A DNA stretch of 64,000 nucleotides from Nemertoderma westbladi (lineage: Eukaryota; Xenacoelomorpha; Nemertodermatida; Nemertodermatidae). Location: contig JAUCBJ010001221.1 in assembly GCA_032718475.1 (NCBI GenBank), positions 22,845 through 86,844 of the forward strand, given 5' to 3'. Positions within the stretch are counted from its first letter, which is position 1, and every line of letters begins with the position of its first letter. A program made the translations under genes and the position numbers. The notes beneath the pieces were generated by a model. That model made no database searches, had not been told where the DNA came from, and saw nothing but the letters and a program-made list of their open reading frames with translations. Of the stretch, positions 34,255-46,300 are shown one piece after another.

Positions 34255-34260
34255 AATAAA
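34255..34260 (+). terminator. Poly(A) signal for the PWWP gene
   Basis: AATAAA lies about 75 nt after the stop at 34181. No such signal was seen between the two genes, which suggests a shared transcript end. Confidence 0.5.
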
Positions 34261-34689
34261 GTTATAGGGTAATATATATTATATATATATATATACGGTT
34301 ATATATATATACCTTATAATATATACCTACCCATTACTGTTGTAATGATCAACAGGTTTTTGAACAATGTTTTTTATTTGTAAATAATTTCAATTATTTT
34401 TTGCCAGTATTATATATTTTTAATTATTTTTTTTAAATTTATATTTGTACCTACATCTATATCGTCTTATTTTTATATTTTCTAAATTGAATCATAAACC
34501 ATTTTGAAACCCATTAGGCCATTTCGTGCTCATCACCCCCCTTGATTAGTATAGTTTACCTCTTTAACGGGGGATATATATAAATTGCAAGTGAGTTTGT
34601 TTTTTCTGCTCATATAAATGGGAGGAGTTCAGGTTATTAAACAACGATATATATATATTTAAATAAATATAGTGCTACTTGATTTGTGT

Positions 34690-36270
34690 TTAATTGTGTT
34701 GTGTTTCCATAGCTGTTTTCTATAGCATTTATGTTTCCATAGGTAATTTTAAATCTGCATATGTTCAATCTTTCTATAATCAAACTGCCAAACGTCTGTG
34801 AAAAAAGTCTGTGTTACTGTCTTTAATTGTGTCACTTATATAATTGTGTTGTGTTTCCATAGCTGTTTTCTACAGCATTTGTGTTTCCATAGGTGTTTTC
34901 TATAGCATAGGTAATTCGATATGTGCATATGTTCAATCTTTCTATAATCAAACTGCCAAACGTCTGTGAAAAAAGTCTGTGTTATTCAAGAAAAATGCAA
35001 TTTTTTATATTCGAACTGCCACTTTTATTCAAGCAACATCCATTCTTTTATCAAACAAGAGGATCTCATCCAAATAGAAAGTCCGTGTTATTCAAGAAAA
35101 TTGCCATTTTTTATATTCAAACTGCCACTTTTATTCAAGCAACATCCATTCTTTTATCAAACAAGAGGATCTCGTCCAAATAGAAAGTCCGTGTTATTCA
35201 AGAAAAATGCCATTTTTTATATTCAAACTGCCATTTTTATTCAAGCAACATCCATTCTTTTATCAAACAAGAGGATCTCGTCCAAATAGAAAGTCCGTGT
35301 TATTCAAGAAAATTGCCATTTTTTATATTCAAACTGCCACTTTTATTCAAGCAACATCCATTCTTTTATCAAACAAGAGGATCTCGTCCAAATAGAAAGT
35401 CCGTGTTATTCAAGAAAAATGCCATTTTTTATATTCAAACTGCCACTTTTATTCAAGCAACATCCATTCTTTTATCAAACAAGAGGATCTCGTCCAAATA
35501 GAAAGTCCGTGTTATTCAAGAAAATTGCCATTTTTTATATTCAAACTGCCACTTTTATTCAAGCAACATCCATTCTTTTATCAAACAAGAGGATCTCGTC
35601 CAAATAGAAAGTCCGTGTTATTCAAGAAAAATGCCATTTTTTATATTCAAACTGCCACTTTTATTCAAGCAACATCAATTCTTTTATCAACCAAGAGGAT
35701 CTCGTCCAAATAGAAAGTCCGTGTTATTCAAGAAAAATGCCATTTTTTATATTCAAACTGCCACTTTTATTCAAGCAACGTCCATTCTTTTATCAAACAA
35801 GAGGATCTCGTCCAAATAGAAAGTCCGTGTTATTCAAGAAAAATGCCATTTTTTATATTCAAACTGCCACTTTTATTCAAGCAACATCCATTCTTTTATC
35901 AAACAAGAGGATCTCGTCCAAATAGAAAGTCCGTGTTATTCAAGAAAAATTCCATTTTTTATATTCAAACTGCCACTTTTATTCAAGCAACATCCATTCT
36001 TTTTCAAACAAGAGGATCTCGTCCAAATAGAAAGTCCGTGTTATTCAAGAAAAATGCCATTTTTTATATTCAAACTGCCACTTTTATTCAAACAACATCC
36101 ATTCTTTTATCAAACAAGAGGATCTCGTCCAAATAGAAAGTCCGTGTTATTCAAGAAAAATGCCATTTTTTATATTCAAACTGCCACTTTTATTCAAACA
36201 ACATCCATTCTTTTATCAAACAAGAGGATCTCGTCCAAATAGAAAGTCCGTGTTATTCAAGAAAAAGGCC
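34690..36270. repeat. Tandem satellite: about twelve 106-bp units after a diverged lead-in
   Basis: From about 34970 to 36270 a 106-bp unit (GTCCGTGTTATTCAAGAAAA ... CAAGAGGATCTCGTCCAAAT) repeats about twelve times with only scattered substitutions. One unit near 36000 is a base shorter. Upstream (34690-34970) two longer related units share TTTCTATAATCAAACTGCC and GTGTTTCCATAGCTGTTTTC. Short open frames recur every 106 bp only because the unit lacks stops in some phases. Confidence 0.95.
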
Positions 36271-36370
36271 ATCTTATAAAAATTAAACAACCACTTATTA
36301 ATTTTATAACTGCAGGTTTGATAAGCAACTATAATCCTAATAAAGCGTTAGTTTATTTGAAATTTTTTAA

Positions 36371-36442
36371 CCGCCGGTTTTCCAAAAAAGCGCCTCGTTC
36401 TGGTGTTGCACTTTAAGGGCAGCTTTTTTGGAAAACCGGTGG
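36371..36442. repeat. Perfect-arm hairpin (21-nt arms, one mismatch)
   Basis: Left arm 36371-36391 (CCGCCGGTTTTCCAAAAAAGC) pairs with 36422-36442, with a 30-nt loop. It lies just after the satellite array and could be a terminal-repeat relic or a structured element. Confidence 0.7.
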
Positions 36443-37015
36443 TTTTTTAGTAAAAAAACGCCAGTTACTTCTTTCAGTGTATCCCTACAACTAGAAAACC
36501 ACCACCAGCAAAGACAAAGTCATTTACTTGTGAGAGTTGCGGAAAAAAGTAAGCAAATTTTTTTTTATAAAAGAGCAAAGGAGCATGACGTTCCCTGTGG
36601 CAGCGAATGCCCCATGGCAGCCATGCCATGCTCGCAAACAATAACCTCCAGGCCCCTCTAAGATCAGCAATGACAAATCAATGATTATTCCTAAGAAACA
36701 CCTCCACTTTCACTAAGGATATAGAAATTAACGTTTTAGACTGATTTATGTACTCTGTAAAGTGTAAACGTTACCACACTACAATATAATTAATATACAG
36801 TACGCTGGCCATAGCACTACCAACCAAAACAGCCCTTTTAAGGTCTAACTAGATGTTTTCATTATTGTCAAGGGCACTAATCTCTTTGAAGTACAAACAT
36901 GGCGGCTGGTGGTGAGAGTGGGTGGGGAAGCAATTATAAAAGATGATATCTAATATCATTCCATTAAAAAATGGACATTTTATAGGGGATGAGTGCATAT
37001 ATAGGGGGTGATGTT
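36443..37015. other. Unassigned stretch
   Basis: No gene is recognised. A CATGGCGGC word with a Gly-rich continuation occurs near 36900 but no frame extends from it. Confidence 0.4.
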
Positions 37016-37031
37016 GGCCCTGAAAAGGGCC
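37016..37031 (-). promoter_or_regulatory. Histone-mRNA-type 3' stem-loop, no histone gene seen
   Basis: On the minus strand GGCCCTTTTCAGGGCC has the 6-bp stem and TTTC loop of replication-dependent histone mRNAs, and is preceded by CCCAAAC, close to the usual CCAAA flank. The 3' flank AACATCA is a weaker fit to ACCCA. No histone reading frame was found upstream on the minus strand. It may mark a lost histone gene, a histone pseudogene end, or chance. Confidence 0.5.
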
Positions 37032-37170
37032 GTTTGGGTTTGTAAGGATGACCTCTACTGTGCATATTAGTCCGTAAAGCCCAACATTTCTCGCAGCTTT
37101 TCGTCATGGCAGTTTCTAGTTGTTAAATGCGGAACGTAATGAGCCGGAAATCTGACCGAACCTTACCTAA

Positions 37171-37358
37171 GGTCGCATTCACACTACCGAGTCAAAGTCA
37201 AAAGACAAAATGTAAAACACATCACATGAAATTTCTTTTTTTCTAGAATGCCCTTATGTATTATATTAGGCCTATATAATGTATTACTGTATTATATATT
37301 ATTGCAACTAGCTATATTCATTATCCTTTGACTTTGACTCCGTAGTGTGAACGCGGCC
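37171..37358. mobile_element. Small MITE-like element with about 36-bp terminal inverted repeats
   Basis: Left arm GGTCGCATTCACACTACCGA ... (37171 to about 37207) is the imperfect reverse complement of the right arm ending ACGCGGCC (about 37323-37358). The arms share CACACTAC-x-GAGTCAAAGTC. The interior is AT-rich and non-coding. Flanking TA on both sides (TA before the left end, TA after the right) would suit a TA target duplication. Confidence 0.7.
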
Positions 37359-37521
37359 TATTGTAGGTTCGGAAATTAGGTTTAGTTCTCTCAGTTCTTC
37401 TCCGCTACTGCTACCGCACTGAAAGAGCAGGCAGCACCCAAGTTCGAAACCACCATCATGTTTGCTATAGCGAACTTTATTTTCAACACCATCAAACTCG
37501 GAATAGACATCGATTGTAAGT

Positions 37522-37767
37522 TTATCCGGTTTGTCTCATACCCAACTTCATCCATGCGATACCTGATACTTCGACAGCTATATGACCAACTACCGTAGGC
37601 TGGCCATATGGTACTATGTACGTTACTACAGCAACAGAGCGTCTTCCAGTAGATGCGAAGAAATCGACCTCCCTACTAAACTCCAGAACATCCCCAGGAA
37701 TGACATCTGCTGATGAATAGTGCCATCTGCCTCGAATAGCGGTATAAAGTGGGCAAATATTCATCAT
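37522..37767 (-). CDS. Unknown ORF, 81 aa
   Basis: The frame runs from ATG ATG at 37767 to a stop at 37522. It contains VIPGDVLEFSREVDFFAST and VAVVTYIVPYGQPTVVGHIAV and reads like a compact beta-rich domain. No family is recognised. A GAAGTGAAGTG tandem array lies just upstream (37771-37830). It could be part of a larger spliced gene or transposon protein. Confidence 0.3.
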   Translation of the reverse strand: MMNICPLYTAIRGRWHYSSADVIPGDVLEFSREVDFFASTGRRSVAVVTYIVPYGQPTVVGHIAVEVSGIAWMKLGMRQTG

Positions 37768-40096
37768 TACAGTGAAGTGAAGTGAAGAGTGAAGTGTAGA
37801 GTGAAGTGAAGAGTGAAGTGTTTTCTGGTTGATTTGAATAAAACAAAGTGTTTACTTACTGTATGTTTGAAGTGAACACTTCATAATACACAAGTAAGCT
37901 CAAAAGGTTACTTTTGAAATAAAATTCCCACATAAATTTTAATTCCGTGTGGTGGATGTTTTCCACTTATCTCGTGCAATAGTTGGGGAATTGGGTTGAA
38001 ATTTTGTGAACGTGGTCAGTAGGACCTACAGAATGGGTTTTAGATACAAATCTGGAAATTTAGTTTTATTGTACCATAACAACGCATTGTGACCATAAAG
38101 AGCACTACCCGAATGGCTGTTTTTCCTACCACTATATCGTAAATGAACTATGAATAAGGGCGCCAAATTCGCTAAAACAACTAACATAACAAATGTAGCG
38201 TGTGTGAGGTGACGAGGGACGATCATATTGCTGATGAACTTTTCACAACAATAGTAGAAACATGTGTGCCTGCCCTAGAAATAAATCAAGCTGGGGAAAG
38301 GAATTTCTCTAAATGTCAGGTTGCATTTCCATTGCCCTCACAACTACTACTACAGTATGATGACCCTAATGACGCTAAACCACCTTAGAATATAAAGTTC
38401 AATAGTAGCACATTGTAGATATTCTTATGCAATATAACTAAGAAACTACGCACTTCTAGAACAGTGTGTAAGTGTTAGGTGATTCTTCTTTTTGTTCATA
38501 CAGTAGCTGGATGATTTTCGGCATCGGTACACCAGGTACTGTACAGTACACAGCCCCCACAATTTTTTATTAGCTATTACTTAAACAAAATCTTGTTGTT
38601 TTATGTTCTAAAACAAAGTCGAAATTCAAAGATTATACTGAAATTTTGTGGTAGCTAGTATTTCTTGAGTAGCTAGTATTTCTAAAAATAAATATTTGTT
38701 TTAAATTTTGCTAATATTTTGCTTTGTTTTATACTGTCCGAGTTCCCTCGACCTACAGTAGTGAGTAGTAGTATAGTAGTCAGTAGTAGTAAAAATGTGA
38801 AGATAACTATATTACTTACCTCTTATTGTAAACATTATTGTTGGTTGTTCGGCATATGAAAAAAATAATCTGAAATGATATTCCAGATTTGACTGCAACG
38901 AAAGGAAATATATATTAAATAAATATATAAATAATATATAAATATAAATATATATAAATATAAATAATAAATATAAATGTTATATAATATAAATATAATA
39001 TATATATAGGCCTATATGAATGAAATATATATTAAATAAATAAAATAAATATATATTAAATATTTATCTAACAAAAAATTTTTCTAAAAAAATTTTGGTA
39101 TTTCCGGGGCTTCTGGATATCTAATAATATCCGGGGCTCAGCGAGGCGGAGCATCAATGGGTTCCGGAAAAAAAAGAGATGGTTGGGTAAATTATTTTAT
39201 TTCCTCAATTCCTATCAAAACTTTACATCTGTTGATGGGAACTGAGACAGGCCTGGGGGCGGGGGTGGGGTGGTACAATAGCACCTTATTCTAACCAAAA
39301 TCTATTCTAATTCGAATTTCATTCTAATACAAATATATCTTATTCTATATTAATAGTTCAGTAAAATTCAGTGACTCCGTTTGTTTTACTGTATAACATA
39401 GTTCACCTGGCTAATGTAATTAATGTTTCAAACTTGTTAGTTCCGAGCTTGTATGAAACGGAGGAGACAAGGAAGTTGTCAACATCGGAACTCCATCGGG
39501 TTGTTCTACCCGAAAAACTGGCCTATCTCGGTGAAAAAAGATCTGAATAGAAATGTTGAATAGAAAAAACAATTGCTGGAATTGCAGATGCTACTGCAGG
39601 GGCTGCTTTTGAGTTCCATAATATCAAAACGATGACTAATTTACTTTATGATTAATTTATTTATCAATAATTTATTTACCATTAACTTATTTATAATTAA
39701 TATATTATTCAAAATTTATTTACCATTAACTTATTTATAATTAATAGATTTATCAATAATTTATTTACCATTAACTTATTTATTTTTAAAATAATTTATA
39801 AGAATGGGCCCTTCTTGATGAATATTTACTGTCATGAGTGGTGTTAAGTTTTAAAGTGTTAAATTTCCTTACTTTTGTGGTCATATTTGTTGGTATGTTT
39901 AGATTCAATGTTGAGGAATTTAAGTTTTATTATTATTTTATTATCACATTATCACATCATTATTATCACAATAATTGAGGGATATTAAATATTTTATGAT
40001 GGTTTAATCCGGTGTTTATTAATATTACTGAAATAAATAATATAATAAATCTTAAGTATCAAACCAATATTTCAAAAAATAATATCTTCAATTCAT
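37768..40096. other. Long AT-rich non-coding stretch with simple repeats
   Basis: It contains AGTGAAGTGAAG tandem repeats (37771-37830), TATAAATA repeats (38900-39070), and three copies of a unit containing TTTATTTACCATTAACTTAT (about 39657-39783). Short frames are shadows. No gene is supported. Confidence 0.5.
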
Positions 40097-41028
40097 TTAC
40101 AGTTGTTCGATTTGCTGCCCGATAATCACAGCTAACTCATTCCTCTTATGTTGGCCAGCAGCCCGACAAGCTGTATTGCTCAGCTGTTCGGCGGGTTCTC
40201 CTGGTATCTCCTTGTCCTCTTCACGAATACCAGGTACCGAATCCGAAAGATACAAACCTGTTATATATGATGAAACACGCTTGTATAAATAACTCATTGG
40301 TACTCTCTGAAGTTAAATCAGCATTGGATGTTGTAATATTGTAGTAAACCGTCGCTTCACATCCGTAAACATATTCCATCGCATTCTCTCAACAATCAAA
40401 CGCTCTCTTCTTAGTAGCATATTGTATGAAGCCTCATCATGTGTAATTGGTGACTCGAAAGGGGTCATTAAATATGGTGCAATAGCATTATCCACTATCA
40501 GCCAACAAGACACAATTCTAATTGGATAGGATTGAAGGGATTTCACTATTCCTAAATATTCGAGAATCATGCACCAACCCGGGCCACTCTGCGACAACAC
40601 TTGTAGCTTCTAAAATATATAGTTACAAGTAGCTTGAACGTTTACTGAAAATAATTTTTTTCTATTGAAATATTCGTTAGGATAAAATTGTCTATGTGGC
40701 CTTTCAATCAGAATGTGCATGGCATCAACACAGCCAATGCAGAGGAGAGGGGAAAGTTGAAGTTGTCTTGCCATTGGTTCCTGAATTGTTCTATTTCTTC
40801 TTCTGTGTTCGGAAATTGTATCCATTGATGAAATTTGTCTATGATTCTTGTTATTGTTTGGTGAAACGTTTTACTAATGGTGGAATGATGGACTCCTATA
40901 TCTTTACCCACGCCTACTTGAAGGCCCGGTTCAGCTAAATAACAAAGACAAACTACCATACGTTGTTTATTACTCAGACAACCACCCATGCTTTCTCTTG
41001 GATCTTCACCTAAAAAATGTTCAGCCAT
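40097..41028 (-). pseudogene. PIF/Harbinger (HARBI1-like) transposase relic
   Basis: On the minus strand from 41028: a helix-turn-helix N-terminal region (LSNKQRMVVCLCYLAE, GVHHSTISKTFHQ); then, after a frameshift, the DDE block IGCVDAMHILIERP (first Asp) with NRKKLFSVNVQATC; and the third-acid block (DNAIAPYLMTPFESP, RRERLIVERMRW, VKRRFTTIL) at 40600-40313; then a C-terminal tail to 40097. The usual WPGSxHD block is visible only in degraded form (GPGWCMILEYLG). Three frame breaks make it inactive. Neighbouring debris at 41.2 kb is from the same family. Confidence 0.8.
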
Positions 41029-41216
41029 TTATTCTACATTTGCTTCTTTAAACCTAAACAGTCTCTTATACTAATGTATTGATGACTCATTTCTAACTGA
41101 GTAAACATTTACCTTTCTTGGCATTACAAACATGTTTTACCTCTAGCTGTATATATAAAGAAGAGTTTTTGTATTTATTTAGCGTCCTTGCTCCATGACC
41201 ATCATGTAAAAAATTT

Positions 41217-41310
41217 ACAGCTATTCGATTGGCTGCCCGATAATCGCAGCAACCTCATTCCTCTTATGTTGGCCAGCAGCCCGACAAGCTGTATCGCTCA
41301 GCTGTTTGCT
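41217..41310 (-). pseudogene. Second Harbinger 3' fragment
   Basis: It matches 40100-40195 closely in the same orientation, including the TCATTCCTCTTATGTTGGCC word. It is a separate truncated copy or a tandem duplication of the 3' end. Confidence 0.8.
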
Positions 41311-42089
41311 TAATTCAAAGATCTCAAAAAATTGTAAGGACTTAAATTCACTATTGTACTTGTACATACCCACTGATAACAGCAAAAAATGATATATAAT
41401 TTATTAACGCTCATATATTTTATATATTAAAGATTAGATGTGATTATAATGATTACTGTATACAACAAAAGTATGATGATGATTGATGTATATATTTTTT
41501 AATAGTATAGAAATGGAAATTAACTACGAAGTAAAAACACAGTAAAACAGCTACACTAAAACGAACTGATATTAAAATTAAAATGATCTCTAAAAATGCA
41601 CTCTAAAATGACTCTTTCCTTACCTACACACTAAGAATTGGGGTAGGCCTACAGGGGTTGTTTACCTACATATCTAATCTGTGACAACTATGACATTTGT
41701 ATCCATACTGAATTATAAGAAATTAACATGTACTGTAAAAATTAAAAAATTAAAGGAATGACAACTTTTTTCAATGTTTGTTATTTATATATGAAGACTA
41801 AATTCTAGAATTAGTTAACCCACCGATTAAATTATATTATAGGTGGTTGATTGGATGTAATAAACTAACTAAGAATTAACTATTTTCTAGAATTTTGAGT
41901 AAGAGAGGGTGAATAAATTTTCAGAGTTAATTTTCAGAGTGAATTTTTATTATATACTAGCTATTACGTAATTGTTACTACAAAAATAAGATTTATAAAA
42001 ATAGGAACCTTAACATGATATAGGCCTAGTATAATGATGTTAATTTATGTTATATTGCCCACCAAATGTATAGTATATGTTTTATTGGA
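41311..42089. other. AT-rich spacer
   Basis: No gene is recognised. It contains scattered AGGCCTA words only. Confidence 0.5.
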
Positions 42090-42097
42090 CTTTCGCC

Positions 42098-43341
42098 GGC
42101 ACTAGTGTGTTATAGCTACACCCCCCTCCAAATTTTTATTACTAGCTAGTTTTTGCTATTTCTTTTTTTTTGAAATGTTCTAGAACATGAAATACATTTG
42201 AAAAAAAAAATAAAATGTTCTAGAACAAATATTTTTTGTTCTAGAACAATATTAAAAAAAATTAAAAAAATTAATATACTATTTTTTTATTTTAATAATG
42301 TTCTAGAACATGTTAGCTATTCAGAACTAGAAAAAAAAAGTTCTAGAACAAATAGTTTTTGTTCTAGAACAGTTAAAAAAAAATGAAATTTTTTTTTAAT
42401 TTTATTTAGAATTTGTTTCATATAATTTTTAATCGTTGCTGGCAAGATGGGTTTTGGGGGGGGGGGGTTAGCTAGTATTTTTTTAATAGCTAATTAAAAA
42501 TAAAAATTCACTGTATTGAGGTCATTATATTCAGAAATTAATGATAGTTACATAGATAAATTAATGATTAATGCTTCGAATACATAACTGTGTAATATTT
42601 AATATGTAGCAGACGTCGCGCAGCGGGTAATATTTTCTAATCAAATGCAATAGATCAGAAAATGGATTTTCTTTGTGTAACAATTCCCGTCAATCTGGAT
42701 TATGCCAATCTACAAGGCTGTGATTATTGATTTGCCCTATAATTCCTTTTAACATACGGTGAGTTGTTGTAAAGTCAATGGCATTGACGAAAGTGTACTC
42801 AATCCGAGAACTTGACGTATCATAAATTTCGAATTAGAAAACCAGGTACCTTTGCGAGCAGATTCTATATGTTTACCTTTACCTTTACATCTGTGAAGCA
42901 AATGTAGACGACTTTTATTCTTTAGTAATGTAACGCGTGTTTGAGCATCACAACCTATTTTCGAACATTGTCGGATTATCTTGTCATCATTGGATGGTAA
43001 AAGGCCAATTGACTGTGCGTAAAAAATTGCACTTTCCTCACACATTAAGTTCTTACACAATTCCACTTTACCCAAATCAGTCACAAATTTTAGCTATAGA
43101 AATTATATTATTCTAGAAAATTCACTTTCCTTGACATCAAATAAAAAAAAAACTAACAAAAAATAAAATTTGTATGATTTTTTAATTTTTTGTTCTAGAA
43201 CAAAAAATATTTGTTCTAGAACATTTTATTATTTTTTTTCAAATGTATTTTATGTTCTAGAACATTTCAAAAAAAAGAAATAGCAAAAACTAGCTAGTAA
43301 TAAAAATTTGAGGGGGGGTGTAGCTATAACACACTAGTACC
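42098..43341. mobile_element. Merlin-type DNA transposon, 1.24 kb, internally deleted, with 8-bp target duplications
   Basis: Both ends start GG(C/T)ACTAGTGTGTTATAGC and form terminal inverted repeats of about 150 bp (42098-42247 against 43190-43341). The arms contain repeated TGTTCTAGAACA palindromes. The 8-bp sequence CTTTCGCC flanks the element exactly (42090-42097 and 43342-43349). Eight- to nine-base duplications and the transposase-like ORF inside (42749-43084) fit Merlin. It sits about 30 bp in front of the Ulp1-RT element and so interrupts its 5' region. Confidence 0.85.
42749..43084 (-). pseudogene. Merlin/ISXO2-like transposase N-terminal fragment
   Basis: The open frame contains the N-terminal zinc-binding and helical part of the Merlin/IS1595-like family: CEESAIFYAQSIGLLPS, a Cys-x(n)-Cys pair, and the signature SARKGTWFSNSKFMIRQVL. 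There is no ATG at its head; the nearest ATG is at 43045. The DDE catalytic core that should follow is missing, so it cannot be active. Confidence 0.7.
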
Positions 43342-43378
43342 CTTTCGCCCAACAACTAGTTAATCTACTACCTGTAAA

Positions 43379-46300
43379 ATGAATTCAAGCTGCATCGACC
43401 TTACCGAATCACTACTCTCGAATGACGTCCCTCCCAATTATGTAAACACATACAATTATGAAGGTTTTACACTCTCAGAAAGGGATATTGGAAGCTTGGA
43501 TGGCCAAAATTGGGTAACAGATAACATAATAGAAAGTGTCATTGGTGTAATGTACATTGAGAATGCACAGAAAGTACGAGTTTTCAGCACTCGCTTTCTT
43601 TATATACTAAGGAGCAAAGGAGGTTATGAATCATTAAAAAGATGGACCAGATTAAGTGACTTTTCATTAGATTATTTATTCTTTCCCATCCATTGTAACA
43701 ACCATTGGACACTGCTTACCTTTTCACCCGCTACATGGGAGATTTGCTATTTCAACTGACTTGGTGGATTGGACTTAAAACTCATAGATGAATTCAAATT
43801 ATGGCTATATAATGAGGCTAATCGTTTCAGTATCCCTCTATGTGATTTTCATATTTCTCCTCCACTCCCTAAGCTCCAGTACAATGGTTATCAATGTGGT
43901 ATCTACGTCTGTAAGTTTGTACAACTCATCCTAAATAAGGAGTCGATTGAAACAGTTAACGATACCTCTATCCAGTCCTTTCGTGTATATCTTCATTCCT
44001 TGGTGTCATCAAAATCAGTTCTAGTGAAAGCTGCAGACTCAGTCCCCTCACAACCCACTAACACCCAGTTACCTACCACCCAATCAGTTTCTCCTCCAAC
44101 CCATCAACCCTCCCCAACTCAGCAAGGTTCTCTTAACCAGCCTCCTATTGCACAAACTGGCAAAAATCTATGCCCTTCCTGCCAAAAAATGATTGCAGCC
44201 AATCAAAGTGGTAAGTTGCGGAAGCATAAGAATGTGAAGGGTGTATCCTGTATAGGATCTGGTTTTATAATTTCCCATTTAACTCCTTTCATATCTAAAC
44301 CTCAAAATCCAGTAATTACATCTAGAGTGGGGGATACTATATCAATAGCAGAAGATCCAAGTACCACCAAGGTAAGTGTGCAATCACCCTCGGCAGACTC
44401 AAAAGTATATGGTATTGAACCTGATCTTCCTGATTATAATACATCACATGCCCCTAATTTCTTTTGGGGACCCATTTGTGGCGAAGATCTTGTTATTTCA
44501 GTTGATGAACTATACTCTACTGTTGTACATTGGCATAAGAACTGCTTCAAGTTGCCCTCAGGTAAAGCAGGGAAAGATTATGTTGAGGAAACTAACCGTC
44601 TTCTGTCCGGCTGGGAGTCAGGCTCTCCTTTAGAGGGTGTAGCATTCAAACTTGTCTCTATTATGCCCCATCTTCTTCTACAAAAACCCCATTCAAAGTC
44701 TACATCTTCAGAACATTGCACTGTCCTTTCCTCTAGGTTAAAGCTGTGGGCATGTGGAAAATTCGAGGATTTACTTCGTGACTCTCTAGCAATTCAAAAA
44801 AAGCTTCAACAATCATATCCTGCTAAAAAACCTATGGATACTGCCAGGATTTTTAGTAAACTTGTTTTTGAAGGTAAGATAAGTGCAGCGATTAGATTAC
44901 TTGAGAATTCAGGTGGGGGGTTCCTAGATCTCAGCAGCAGCATTGTTGAAGAATTATATTCGAAACATCCACCAGCTGCCGGATTCTCACTTGATTATGC
45001 ACTAAGGGGTCCTACTGAACTAATTCCTCCCAGCACCTTCTCATCTATTACAGGTGAAATGGTTTTCAAAGCCGCTTTAGGGATAAGAGGGGGTTCGGGT
45101 CCTTCTGGCCTTGATGCAGAATCTTTAAAGAGGATTCTCTGCTCAAAAGAGTTTCGCTCAAAGTCAACTGACCTGTGCCGAACTATCGCTAAAGTAGCCC
45201 AGCACCTTGCTACAGAGCCTGTTGACCCTAATAGCATTGAAGCCCTTGTAGCCTCTCGTCTTATACCTTTAAACAAAAATCCTGGAGTTCGTCCTATAGG
45301 TGTTGGGGAAGTCATGTCATTAACACTTATCATAGGAAAATACGCCTTTTCTGTGGTGTCATCGAGCTTGAGTCCAATGAAGGAACAACCCAAGGTGACC
45401 CGTTAGCATTCCCCTGGTACGGCATATCCATTAATCCACTTATCTATCATCACCACACTCGAATAAAATCCGTCTGGTTTGCTGACGACTCCAATGGCAT
45501 AGGTAATCTTCTAGATATCAGGAAATGGTGGGATTTCATTTCCTCCCGTGGCCCCGGATTTGGATATCACCCCAAAGCTTAAAAATCATGGTTGGTAGTC
45601 AAACCTGGTCTAGTTGAGAAAGCTCAGACAATTTTTGAGGGCATTGATGTTCATATTACTGACCAGGGTCAGCGCCTATTGGGGAGTGTAATTGGAACAG
45701 CTGAGTTCTCCACCACTTATGCGAAGGGCAAGGTCCTAGGGTGGTGTAAGCTTCTTGACAATTTAGCGCAGGTGGCTGAGACACAACCACATGCTGCATA
45801 TGCTGCTTTCACCCATGGGCTGAGCTCAAAGTGGACTTTTTTTCTACGTTGCTTTGGTGGAGATAGCAGTATATTTCAACCTCTAGAGGACTCCATTAGA
45901 AATCGGCTTATACCTGCCCTTATTGGCTCTGTATGTGATGATGGGCTTAGAGATATTATTAATCTACCAGTTCGTTTTGGGGGCCTTGGTTTGGTAAATC
46001 CTGTCTCATCAGCCAGCGATCAGTTCAATACATCACTGAGAATATCTGAACCTCTTAAAAAGGCAATAGTGGAGCAACAACATGTGTTATCCTCGTCGAT
46101 TAGGAAGGGTCGGGTTGAGGTAATTGCCACCGTGCGATCATAGGAAAATACGCCTTTTCTGTGGTGTCATCGAGCTTGAGTCCAATGAAGGAACAACCCA
46201 AGGTGACCCGTTAGCATTCCCCTGGTACGGCATATCCATTAATCCACTTATCTATCATCACCACACTCGAATAAAATCCGTCTGGTTTGCTGACGACTCC

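Noticed and set aside
34923-36242. Series of 62-codon ORFs repeated every 106 bp
   Set aside because: The period is not a multiple of three, so each unit shifts frame. The frames are by-products of a stop-poor satellite unit.
34970-36270. CRISPR-like array
   Set aside because: The repeats are contiguous with no variable spacers, and the DNA is eukaryotic.
43757-43759. TGA as selenocysteine or programmed read-through in the Ulp1 frame
   Set aside because: The element carries other frameshifts and a deletion. A plain nonsense mutation is simpler.
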